Source: DATKRB01 sp035532415 (lineage in GTDB: Bacteria; Actinomycetota; Acidimicrobiia; Acidimicrobiales; RAAP-2). Taken from it: 28,954 bases of DNA. The first letter of the stretch is position 1. Each line of letters opens with the position of its first letter. This document shows positions 15,574-22,782 of this stretch, piece after piece. The stretch is from positions 1-28,954 of the forward strand of contig DATKRB010000035.1 in assembly GCA_035532415.1 (NCBI GenBank), in the 5' to 3' direction. The position numbers were made by a program, and so were the translations under genes. Under the pieces are notes generated by a model, which was not told where the DNA came from, searched no databases, and saw only the letters and a program-made list of their open reading frames with translations.

Positions 15574-15888
15574 TCATCGCCGCATGTCGTCGGCGTCGTC
15601 GGCGCCGGGGAACACCGTCAGGTCGATGCGGGTCGGCGCGACCCGCGTGATGGCATCGACGTTTATCCCGGCCGTGTCGAGCATGGCGATCCCGAGCGGG
15701 GCCAGCAGAGGCCCTCCGGGCACCCGCAGGTCACTGCGGATCCGCATCCGGCCCACCGCCTGGTGCCGGGACACGGCCTCCGACGAGCACCCGAGGTACC
15801 GGTACGGGATCAGGCCTTCGGGGCCGAGGTTCGACTCCCACTCCTGCCAGAAGGCCGGTGCGAGGTCCTGTTGCTCCGCCTGCTCCAC
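15574..15888 (-). CDS. Short hotdog-like protein, probably truncated at the C-terminus
   Basis: A 104-residue protein. After a Trp-containing helix (PAFWQEWES) the order is strand YRYLGCSSEAV, strand GRMRIRSDLRV, helix GGPLLAPLGIAMLDTAGINV, strand APTRIDLTVFP, which resembles the first half of a PaaI/4HBT hotdog domain. It then stops after an Asp-rich tail only 14 bases from the end of the convergent crotonase gene, where the last two strands would be expected. The antisense frames over the crotonase do not continue the domain. GTG 15888 is chosen because AAGGGG lies 4 bases upstream; the frame opens to 16002 only through the tandem repeat at 15899-15960. It may be a remnant of a thioesterase or a short non-catalytic homologue. 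Confidence 0.55.
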   Translation of the reverse strand: MEQAEQQDLAPAFWQEWESNLGPEGLIPYRYLGCSSEAVSRHQAVGRMRIRSDLRVPGGPLLAPLGIAMLDTAGINVDAITRVAPTRIDLTVFPGADDADDMRR

Positions 15889-15898
15889 GCCGCCCCTT

Positions 15899-15960
15899 CC
15901 CTGCGAACGTCCCTGCGAACGTCCCTGCGGACCGTCCCTGCGGACCGTCCCTGCGAACGT
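15899..15960. repeat. Five-unit 12/13-base tandem repeat (A-A-B-B-A) upstream of the TetR gene
   Basis: Unit A is CCCTGCGAACGT (15899-15910, 15911-15922, 15949-15960); unit B is CCCTGCGGACCGT (15923-15935, 15936-15948), one base longer. The mixed lengths break any reading frame, so the array is probably non-coding. It sits between the divergent starts of the hotdog-like gene and the TetR gene and could be a repeated protein-binding site. Confidence 0.85.
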
Positions 15961-16054
15961 CGCTCCTCCCACTCTGAAACCCTTGCTTTGAATCTGCCAC
16001 ACTGGGCCGCCCGTCGTCCACGGCTGCCGGCCGAAGCTCGCCTAGGCTCACCCC

Positions 16055-16627
16055 GTGCCGACAGCCCAAGTGGACGGAGCTCAGCGCCGGCGAGGGCGTC
16101 CACCGACGTTCTCGCAGCAGCAATTCGTCGATGTGGCGATCAAGGTCATCGAGGAGCACGGTGTGGAGTCCCTCACCATGCGCGACGTCGCCACTCGCCT
16201 GGGCGCGGCCACCAGCGCCCTCTACCGGCATGTCGCCGACAAGGAGGCGCTCCTCCTTCTGGCGGCGGACCAGATCCTGGGGCAGATCGTGGTGCCCGAG
16301 GAGGGCGAGTGGTACGAGCGGCTGACGGAGCTCGAGCTCAGCATCCGGACCACCCTCCGGCGCTATCCGGGCGTCAGCAAGTACATCTTCCGGCGCAACC
16401 CCCTGACCGTGCACTCCAAGCGGCATCTCGAGGCTCTGATGGGCATCTTCGGCGACGCCGGGCTCGACGAGGCGGCTGCCGGAGATGCGCTCTTCGCCGT
16501 CTACCTGCTGATGGCCGGAGACCTGACCGTGGGCCCCAGGGTGTTGGCGACGGCCCGGCGGGGCGACGAGCGGTTCACGTTCGCGCTCGACGCCCTGCTG
16601 GGAGGTCTGGGGCTCGAGCTCCCCTGA
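16055..16627 (+). CDS. TetR/AcrR family transcriptional regulator
   Basis: A 190-residue protein. The N-terminal helix-turn-helix reads FVDVAIKVIEEHGVESLTMR followed by DVATRLGAATSALYRHVADK, the textbook TetR pattern with the recognition helix ATSALYRHV and the following DKEALL. A basic RRRGRPP arm precedes it. The remainder is a helical ligand-binding domain, probably sensing an acyl-CoA or aromatic ligand, which is inferred only from the neighbourhood. The start is GTG 16055. It stands 76 bases upstream of the amidohydrolase gene on the same strand and is divergent from the hotdog-like gene across the repeat at 15899-15960. It is the only regulator in the window, so it may control either neighbour or the wider cluster. 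Confidence 0.93.
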   Translation: MPTAQVDGAQRRRGRPPTFSQQQFVDVAIKVIEEHGVESLTMRDVATRLGAATSALYRHVADKEALLLLAADQILGQIVVPEEGEWYERLTELELSIRTTLRRYPGVSKYIFRRNPLTVHSKRHLEALMGIFGDAGLDEAAAGDALFAVYLLMAGDLTVGPRVLATARRGDERFTFALDALLGGLGLELP

Positions 16628-16703
16628 GGAACCGAGAGTAAGCTACCCTTCGGAATAGCAGAGCCGAGGGGATTGGCGGCACGGACCCGATAGGAGCCCA
16701 GCC

Positions 16704-18035
16704 ATGGCCGTGACGAGTGACCTGCCGTACCTGATCAACGATTCCGACAATCACTTCAACGAGCCACCCGACTGCTTCGAGCGGTATATCGATCCCTCCC
16801 AGAAGGACCTGGCGATCCGGTTCGTCACGGCACCGGACGGCCGCCGGCTGCAGCTCTTCGCCGGCAAGCCGTCCAAGTACAACAGCTCCCAGGCGAACCA
16901 GATCACCTTTTCGCAGGACGAGCTGAAGAAGATGCTCGGTGACACGTCGAACGTCGGGACCGGGCGGGGTACCGTGCCGAAGGGGGAAGGGGAGAAGGAG
17001 CTGGGCGTGGTCCCCGGCATGCTCCTGAACCGCCTCAACCCGCTGAAGGGCTTGACCGAAGAGGAGCGGAAGGCCTTCGTGGCGGAGTTCCGCAACCAAT
17101 CGGAGGCCTTCGGCAACCGCGACCTCCGCCTGGCGCTCATGGACGACCAGGGCATCGACAAGGGGATCATGTACCCGGCGGCGGCTCACGACATCGAGTA
17201 CGAGTTCGCCGACGACGTCGCCGCCCTCTACGCGAACATCCGGGCGTTCAACCGCTGGATGCACGAAGAGGTCGGGTTCGTCGCCGAACGTCGCATGTGG
17301 TTGCCGCCGTACATCGCGTTCGCCGATCCCGACCTTGCCGTGAAGGAGCTCGAGACGGTGATCGCCCAAGGGGCGACGCTGATCCAGACCAAGTCGGGCC
17401 ACGCGCACGGCGGCCGGGACAACCCGTTCGGGGGGCGCTCGTTGGCCGACCCGGTCTTCGACCGGTTCTGGAGCATCGTCAACGAGGCCGGCGTGCGCCT
17501 GGCGGTGCACCTCGGGGGCACCGATTACCAGAAGTACGGGAGGGACTGGTCGGAGGATCCCGAAGCGGTGCTCGGGGACTTCGACGCTTTTCAGTGGATG
17601 ATGTACTGGGGCGACCGGCCGGCGATGGAGCTGACCTCGGCCCTCATCCTGCACAACTTCTTCGGGAGGTTCCCGAACATCCGGGTGTGCCTGTCGGAGC
17701 AGGGGACGGTGTGGCTCCCCTACACGTTGCGCAAGATGGACCACGCGTTCCTGATGGGACGCAAGGCGAAGTGGTCCGAGACCGGTCGCCTCGACCGCCG
17801 GCCGTCGGAGATCTTCCGGCAGCACTTCGTGGTCGCGCCGTTCCCCGAGGAGAACGTCCGCCGGGTGGTGGACGAGGTCGGTATCGACTCCATCGTCTTC
17901 GGCTCCGACTTCCCCCACGGGGAGGGGCTCGCGTTCCCGTCGCAGTACGTCGCCGCCCAGCTCTCCTCGTTCACCGAGGAAGAGCAGCGCCGGATCATGC
18001 GAGACAACCTCGAGAGCTTCCTCGCCGGCGCCTGA
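16704..18035 (+). CDS. Amidohydrolase-superfamily (Amidohydro-rel 2, ACMSD-like) protein, copy 1
   Basis: A 443-residue TIM-barrel protein. Near the N-terminus DSDNHFNEPPDCFERYID gives Asp15-x-His17 where HxH is found in many members, followed by the EPPD motif. VRLAVHLGGTDY supplies a likely metal His269, and IVFGSDFPHGEG the catalytic Asp402. Relatives include gamma-resorcylate decarboxylase and ACMSD, which use a metal to decarboxylate, so a decarboxylase or hydrolase role on a cyclic acid is possible; the group is also abundant and uncharacterised in actinobacteria. ATG 16704 has TAGGAGCCC upstream. It follows the TetR gene and precedes the fused CoA-transferase on the same strand. It is closely similar to the protein at 20660-21958. 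Confidence 0.88.
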   Translation: MAVTSDLPYLINDSDNHFNEPPDCFERYIDPSQKDLAIRFVTAPDGRRLQLFAGKPSKYNSSQANQITFSQDELKKMLGDTSNVGTGRGTVPKGEGEKELGVVPGMLLNRLNPLKGLTEEERKAFVAEFRNQSEAFGNRDLRLALMDDQGIDKGIMYPAAAHDIEYEFADDVAALYANIRAFNRWMHEEVGFVAERRMWLPPYIAFADPDLAVKELETVIAQGATLIQTKSGHAHGGRDNPFGGRSLADPVFDRFWSIVNEAGVRLAVHLGGTDYQKYGRDWSEDPEAVLGDFDAFQWMMYWGDRPAMELTSALILHNFFGRFPNIRVCLSEQGTVWLPYTLRKMDHAFLMGRKAKWSETGRLDRRPSEIFRQHFVVAPFPEENVRRVVDEVGIDSIVFGSDFPHGEGLAFPSQYVAAQLSSFTEEEQRRIMRDNLESFLAGA

Positions 18036-18051
18036 ACGGGGCGGCGGCCGG

Positions 18052-18097
18052 CACGGCCCCTGCACCGGCGGCCGCCACGGCCCCTGCACCGGCGGCC
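18052..18097. repeat. 24-base period direct repeat downstream of amidohydrolase copy 1
   Basis: CACGGCCCCTGCACCGGCGG plus CC occurs at 18052-18073 and again at 18076-18097. It lies just after the amidohydrolase stop, in the 204-base gap before the CoA-transferase gene. Confidence 0.75.
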
Positions 18098-18136
18098 CTG
18101 GCCGGACCCCAGAGCCGGGCCCCTCGGTCGGATCCT

Positions 18137-18158
18137 CTGACCGGATCCCCCTGGTCAG
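18137..18158. promoter_or_regulatory. Inverted repeat CTGACC-N10-GGTCAG, candidate operator
   Basis: CTGACC at 18137-18142 and GGTCAG at 18153-18158 are perfect complements (7 of 8 if extended by two bases each side). They lie about 80 bases before the CoA-transferase start. It might be an operator, perhaps for the nearby TetR protein, or a weak stem; no U-run follows. Confidence 0.35.
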
Positions 18159-18239
18159 GGCGGCACGGCCCCTTGGACCTCTGCGCGACCGCGTCGCTGT
18201 ACCATTCGGACACGCGTTCGCAAAAGGAGTGCATGGCTC

Positions 18240-20654
18240 ATGGGGGACTTGATCTGCGAAGGGCTCTCCGTCGTGGAGGCAGGGGCAGGCAGCATCGCCG
18301 GGTCGATGATCGGCATGATGCTCGCCGACAACGGGGCCCAGGTCACGAAGCTCGAGCCCCCCGAGGGTGACGCGCTGCGGAGCCGGTCGCCGAGCGGGTT
18401 CCTCGTGTGGAACCGGGGGAAGGGCAGCCTCGTCGCCGATCTCCGGACCGGATCGGGGCGGGAGCGGGCACGCGGGCTGATCGACCGCGCCGACGTGTTC
18501 ATCGACGGTTTCGGAACCGGCGTGACCGATGGATGGGGACTCGACTACGAGAGCCTGCGCCGATCGAACCCCGCTCTGGTCTACTGCGCCATCCGCGGGT
18601 TCGCCTCCACCGGTCCGTATGCCCGCCTGCCTGCGTTCGAAGGGGTGGTGGCGGCCAAGGCCGGGCTCTTCTCGCGTGGCCTGTTCGCCTACCGCGCCGG
18701 GCCGATCTTCGCCAACATCCCCATCGCCAGCAACGGCGCCGCCCACATGGGCCTGGCGGGCGTCCTGTCCGCGCTGCTCGTCCGGGACCGCACCGGCCGG
18801 GGCCAGCGGGTGGAGGCCTCCATGTGGCAGGGCCTGAGCCCGATCGACTACTTCGGGGTCACCACGTACCAGGTGGCACGGCAGCTGGCCGGGGGAGAGG
18901 GTTCGGCTTCGGCGCCTCCGGTGGGAACGGTGAAGGCCAGCCGGAACGCGTTCACCGTCTGCAGCGCCGACGGCAAGTGGTTCAACATGTGCTCCTTGCT
19001 GCCCCACCAGTCCCGGGCGATCCTGCGGGTCTGCCGGCTCGAGCACCTGATGGACCAGCCGAGGTTCGCGAGGGCCCCGGTGTTCGAGACCGTCGAGGAC
19101 GCCGACGAGCTCGAGATCGCCGTCTGGGAGGCGTTCCGCGAGGTGCGCTCGGACGAGCTGATGGCGCGCATCCTCGAGGAGCCCGACGTGGCCTGCGAGA
19201 TCTGCGGCACGACCGAGGACGCCTTCTCGCACCCCCAGGTCCTCCACAACGGGCACGCTGTCGTCGTGGAGGACCCCCGGCTCGGCCCCGTCACGGAGGT
19301 CGGGCCGATCGGCCGCTTCGCCACGAGCCCGTCGGTCATCGCCCGGTCGGCCCCGTCGCTCGGCGAGGAGCGGGGGAGCCCCCGAGGGCCGGCGGTGACG
19401 GGCCCCACGGGTGCTTCGCCCGAGTTCCCCCTGGCCGGAGTCACCATCGTCGAGTTCGGGTACTTTTACGCGATGCCCAACGGGCTGGCCCTTGCCGCCG
19501 CCCTCGGCGCCCGGGTCATCAAGATCGAGGACGCCAGGGGGGATCCCCAACGGTGGAGCTTCGGGGTGACCGAGACCGGGGCGGCCAAGGTGATGCAGGG
19601 AAAGGAGAGCCTCTCCCTCGACCTGAAGAGCCCCGAGGCCCGCGGGGTCGTCCACCGGCTCGTCGAACGCGCCGACGTCTTCGCGTGCGGCTTCCGACCG
19701 GGGGTGGCGGAGAGGATGGAGCTCGGCTACGACACGGTGCAGCGGCTCAATCCCCGCCTCGTGTACCTCCACGCCGGCGGTTACGGGCACGACGGCCCAC
19801 AGGCGCACCGGGCCATGTACGCGACCATCGCCTCCGCCCTGACCGGTGGGTACGGCCGGCAGAGCGGCCCGTGGCTCTCGCCGGAGCTGAGCGAGGGCAT
19901 GAACGTGCCGGAGCTGCGGGCCGTGCTCGGGCCCCGGATCTTCGGCCTGACCGAAGGGGACGCCCACGCGTCCCTCGGGGTGCTGTCGGCCCTCGTCCTC
20001 GCCGTGTTCCATCAGCAGCGGACGGGTCAGGGCCAGTTCGTGAGCACGACGATGATCAGCGGCAACCTGTACGGGGTATCGGACGACTTCGTGCAGTACG
20101 AGGGCAAGGTGCCGGTGCCGCTCCCGGACCCCGAGCAGTACGGGCTCCACGCCCTGTACCGCAACTACAGGGCGAGCGAGGGCTGGGTGTTCCTGGCCGT
20201 CCCCGACCAGGCAGGGTGGCGGGTGTTCACCGAGGCGGTCGGGCGGCGCGATCTGGCCGGCGACGGGCGGTACGCGGAGGAGGCGGGCCGCCGCGCCAAC
20301 GACGACGAGCTGATCGCCGACCTCGCGGGCGTCTTCGCCGAGCGCCCGGCGCAGGAATGGGAGGACCTGCTCCTGGCCCGCGACGTGGCGTGCGTGGTCG
20401 TCAATCCTCTGACCCCCTCCGCCTTCACCTCCACCGACCCCGGGTTGCGCGAGAGCGGTCTGACCTTCGAGACCGAACACCCCTCGTTCGGGACCATCGT
20501 GCGCGAGGGGCTTCCGGTCACCATGTCCGAGACCCCCGGCCGGTTGGCCCCGTCCTGCCTGGCCGGTCAGCACACCGTCGCCCTGCTCGCCGAGCTGGGC
20601 TACACCGACGAGGAGATCACCGCCCTCAAGGCGACAGGAGCAGCCTTCGGCTGA
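18240..20654 (+). CDS. Tandem-fused family III CoA-transferase (two CaiB/BaiF domains), second paralogue
   Basis: An 804-residue paralogue of the protein at 10557-13046. Domain 1 (about 1-375) has GSIAGSMIGMMLADNGAQVT, EPPEGD, YCAIRGFASTGPYA. Domain 2 (about 400-804) has VTIVEFGYFYAMPNG, GARVIKIEDARGDP and YLHAGGYGHDGP. The catalytic-Asp position is Asn165 in domain 1 (ASNGAAH) and Asp574 in domain 2 (TEGDAHAS), the same asymmetry as in the paralogue, but the linker is shorter and lacks the Ala/Arg repeats. ATG 18240 is 10 bases after AGGAG (18225-18229); an ATG at 18233 is out of frame. It follows amidohydrolase copy 1 and ends 5 bases before the convergent amidohydrolase copy 2. It probably activates an acid processed by them. 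Confidence 0.92.
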   Translation: MGDLICEGLSVVEAGAGSIAGSMIGMMLADNGAQVTKLEPPEGDALRSRSPSGFLVWNRGKGSLVADLRTGSGRERARGLIDRADVFIDGFGTGVTDGWGLDYESLRRSNPALVYCAIRGFASTGPYARLPAFEGVVAAKAGLFSRGLFAYRAGPIFANIPIASNGAAHMGLAGVLSALLVRDRTGRGQRVEASMWQGLSPIDYFGVTTYQVARQLAGGEGSASAPPVGTVKASRNAFTVCSADGKWFNMCSLLPHQSRAILRVCRLEHLMDQPRFARAPVFETVEDADELEIAVWEAFREVRSDELMARILEEPDVACEICGTTEDAFSHPQVLHNGHAVVVEDPRLGPVTEVGPIGRFATSPSVIARSAPSLGEERGSPRGPAVTGPTGASPEFPLAGVTIVEFGYFYAMPNGLALAAALGARVIKIEDARGDPQRWSFGVTETGAAKVMQGKESLSLDLKSPEARGVVHRLVERADVFACGFRPGVAERMELGYDTVQRLNPRLVYLHAGGYGHDGPQAHRAMYATIASALTGGYGRQSGPWLSPELSEGMNVPELRAVLGPRIFGLTEGDAHASLGVLSALVLAVFHQQRTGQGQFVSTTMISGNLYGVSDDFVQYEGKVPVPLPDPEQYGLHALYRNYRASEGWVFLAVPDQAGWRVFTEAVGRRDLAGDGRYAEEAGRRANDDELIADLAGVFAERPAQEWEDLLLARDVACVVVNPLTPSAFTSTDPGLRESGLTFETEHPSFGTIVREGLPVTMSETPGRLAPSCLAGQHTVALLAELGYTDEEITALKATGAAFG

Positions 20655-20659
20655 TCAGC

Positions 20660-21958
20660 TCACGCCGGGATGCGCATGAAGTCGGCCAGGTTGCCCCGCA
20701 TGATGCGGAACTGGTCGGCCTCGCTGAACGAGCCGAGCTGGGCGCCCACGTACTCCGACGGGTAGGCCAGGCCCTCGCCGTGGGGAAAGTCGGAGCCGAA
20801 GACGATCGGCTCGATGCCAACCTCGTCGACGACCCGCTGGACGTTCTCCTCGGGGAAGGGGGCGACCACGAAATGACGCTTGAAGATGGAGCTGGGGCGC
20901 TCGGCGAGGTTCCCGTACCTGGCCTTCCGGCCCATCATGAAGGCGTGGTCCATCTTGCGCAGGGTATAGGGAAGCCAGACCGTCCCCATCTCCGACAGGC
21001 AGACCTTGATGTTGGGGAACCGGCCGAAGAAGTTGTGCAGGATGAGCGCCGCGGTCAGCTCCTGAGCGGGGCGGTCACCCCAGTACATCATCCACTGAAA
21101 GGCGTCGAAGTCCCCGAACGTCACGTCAGGGTCCTCGGACCAGTCGGCGCCGTACTTCTGGTAGTCGGTGCCCCCGAGGTGCACGCAGAGCCGCATCCCG
21201 GTCTCGTTCACCCGCGACCAGATCGGGTCGAAGACGGGGTCGGCGGGCGAGCGGCCGCCGTAGTAGTTCCCGCGGCCGCCGTGGGCGTGGCCGGACTTGA
21301 TCTGCACCATGGGTGCACCGGTCTGAATGAGGATCTCGAGCTCCTTCAGTGCCAGGTCCGGGTCGGCCAGGGCGATGTACGGCGGCAGGAACATCCGGTT
21401 GTCCGGCGCGTAGCCGACCTCCTCGTGGATCCAGCGGTTGAAGGCCCGGACGTTGGCGTACATCGCGTCGACGTCGTCGGCGAACTCGAACTCGATGTCG
21501 TGGGCCGAGGCGGGGTACATGAGGGCCGCTTCGATCTGCTGGTCGTCCATCAGGGCCAGGCGTAGGTCGCGGTTGCCGTACGCCTCCGACTGGTGCCGGA
21601 AGCTCTTCACGAGCTCCCGCCGCTCCTCGTCGGAGAGGCCCTTCAGCGGGTTGAGACGGTTCAGCAGCATGCCGGGCACCGTCTGCTGGCCCTCGGACTC
21701 CGGTCCCTCGGCGACGTCCTCGTTGGGGTCGGTGCCCAACATCTTCTGGAGCTCCTCGTGCGAGAAGGTGATCTGGGTGACCGTGAACTTCGACGGCTTG
21801 CCCGCGAACAGCTGCATCCGCTTGCCGGTGGACGGGTCCTTCACGTAGCGGATCGCCAGCTCCTTCTGCTTCGGGTCGATGTACTTTTCGTACAGCTCGG
21901 GCGGCTCGACGAAGTGGTTGTCGGCGTCGAGGATCTTGTACGGGAGGTCGCTGGGCAT
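20660..21958 (-). CDS. Amidohydrolase-superfamily (ACMSD-like) protein, copy 2
   Basis: A 432-residue paralogue of the protein at 16704-18035. Shared blocks include NRDLRLALMDDQ, HLGGTDYQKYG and LPYTLRKMDHAF. The putative metal set is kept: Asp13-x-His15 in DADNHFVEPPE, the His of LCVHLGGTDY, and the Asp of VFGSDFPHGEG. The main differences are a shorter insert around residues 60-90 and a different C-terminus. ATG 21958 lies behind GAGGAGACCAAA. It is transcribed towards the CoA-transferase and away from livF, with which it shares a 122-base divergent region. Two similar copies may act on related substrates or may form a hetero-oligomer; neither is demonstrated. Confidence 0.88.
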   Translation of the reverse strand: MPSDLPYKILDADNHFVEPPELYEKYIDPKQKELAIRYVKDPSTGKRMQLFAGKPSKFTVTQITFSHEELQKMLGTDPNEDVAEGPESEGQQTVPGMLLNRLNPLKGLSDEERRELVKSFRHQSEAYGNRDLRLALMDDQQIEAALMYPASAHDIEFEFADDVDAMYANVRAFNRWIHEEVGYAPDNRMFLPPYIALADPDLALKELEILIQTGAPMVQIKSGHAHGGRGNYYGGRSPADPVFDPIWSRVNETGMRLCVHLGGTDYQKYGADWSEDPDVTFGDFDAFQWMMYWGDRPAQELTAALILHNFFGRFPNIKVCLSEMGTVWLPYTLRKMDHAFMMGRKARYGNLAERPSSIFKRHFVVAPFPEENVQRVVDEVGIEPIVFGSDFPHGEGLAYPSEYVGAQLGSFSEADQFRIMRGNLADFMRIPA

Positions 21959-22080
21959 TTTGGTCTCCTCGGGATCGCCGTCCTGTCAGCTGCTGGCGGC
22001 TGGGGTCATCGTATCAAGTTCTTTAACTCGGTTCCCGGGCGAACTGGTAGACATTGGGGTGGCTCGAGACAGGGGGGGCG
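21959..22080. promoter_or_regulatory. Divergent promoter region between amidohydrolase copy 2 and livF
   Basis: Contains an unusually A+T-rich patch for this DNA (GTATCAAGTTCTTTAACTC, around 22011-22029), the kind of stretch expected to hold promoter elements for one or both directions. No full -35/-10 pair is clear. Ribosome-binding sites flank both ends. Confidence 0.45.
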
Positions 22081-22782
22081 ATGCTCGAGATAAACGGGTT
22101 GACGGCCGGCTACGGGGAGGTGACCGTCCTCCGGGACGTGTCCCTCAGCTGCCCCACCGGTACGGTGGTCGCGCTCCTGGGGCCGAACGGGGCCGGTAAG
22201 ACGACGTTGTTGCGGGCCGTCTCGGGGCTCCTGCGCCCGACCGCGGGCACGGTAACCCTGGGCGGGAAGGACGTCACCGGCTGGAAGCCGAACCAGCTGG
22301 CGAGGCTCGGTGTCTGCCATGTCCCCGAGGGCCGGGGGATCTTCCCGTCCCTCACCTTGCGGGAGAACCTCAACCTGTTCTCGCCCAAGGGCAAGGGGAA
22401 GTCCGCCGAGGCGTTCGAGCGGGCCGCCCAGTCCTTCCCGATCCTGGGGGAGCGCCAGAAGCAGACCGCGGGGAGCCTGAGCGGGGGCGAGCAGCAGATG
22501 CTCGCCATCGTCAGGGCCTATATCTCCAACCCCACGCTCGTGCTGGTCGACGAGGCCTCCATGGGCCTGGCCCCTCTCGTGGTGGACAGGTTGTTCGAGT
22601 TCCTCGCGGCGATCGCAAGGGAGGGGACGACGCTGTTGCTCGTCGAGCAGTACGTCTCGCGCGCGCTCGAGCTCGCGGACACCGTGTACCTGTTGAACCA
22701 TGGCCAGGTCGCCTTCAGCGGTCCGTCGGCCGGCCTGAAGAGCGAAGAGATCTTCGAGCGTTATCTGGGCGTGGAAGTTTAG
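22081..22782 (+). CDS. livF: Branched-chain amino acid-type ABC transporter ATP-binding protein (LivF-like)
   Basis: A 233-residue ATPase of normal LivF length. LEINGLTAGYGEVTVLRDVS is the family N-terminus; ALLGPNGAGKTTLLRA is Walker A; LSGGEQQMLAIVRA the ABC signature; LVLVDEASMGLAP Walker B, with the MGLAP tail typical of LivF; and LLLVEQYV the H-loop region (Gln in place of His, as usual in LivF: LVEQ). ATG 22081 is preceded by AGGGGGGG. It would pair with the LivG part of the fusion encoded on the opposite strand at 22779-25523; the two stop codons overlap tail-to-tail, so they are not co-transcribed. The solute is unknown: such HAAT transporters also carry amides, aromatic acids or urea. 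No substrate-binding protein gene is in the window. Confidence 0.93.
   Translation: MLEINGLTAGYGEVTVLRDVSLSCPTGTVVALLGPNGAGKTTLLRAVSGLLRPTAGTVTLGGKDVTGWKPNQLARLGVCHVPEGRGIFPSLTLRENLNLFSPKGKGKSAEAFERAAQSFPILGERQKQTAGSLSGGEQQMLAIVRAYISNPTLVLVDEASMGLAPLVVDRLFEFLAAIAREGTTLLLVEQYVSRALELADTVYLLNHGQVAFSGPSAGLKSEEIFERYLGVEV

Noticed and set aside
14690..15577. Minus-strand open frame overlapping the stop of the short hotdog-like gene
   Set aside because: Antisense to the crotonase at 14771 with no family similarity; it does not supply the missing half of the hotdog domain.
16575..20573. Very long antisense open frame (about 1330 codons) on the minus strand
   Set aside because: It runs opposite to the TetR, amidohydrolase and CoA-transferase genes, which have clear family motifs. 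Its translation is Arg/Pro/Gly/His-rich without any domain; it reflects high G+C codon bias.
18407..21565. Long plus-strand open frame (about 1050 codons) overlapping the CoA-transferase and amidohydrolase copy 2
   Set aside because: It is out of frame with the CoA-transferase and antisense to the amidohydrolase, low-complexity, and has no family pattern.
22030..22072. tRNA-like stretch (CTGGTAGACATTGGGG) before livF
   Set aside because: Resembles a tRNA D-arm only; no acceptor stem, anticodon arm or T-arm could be folded around it.
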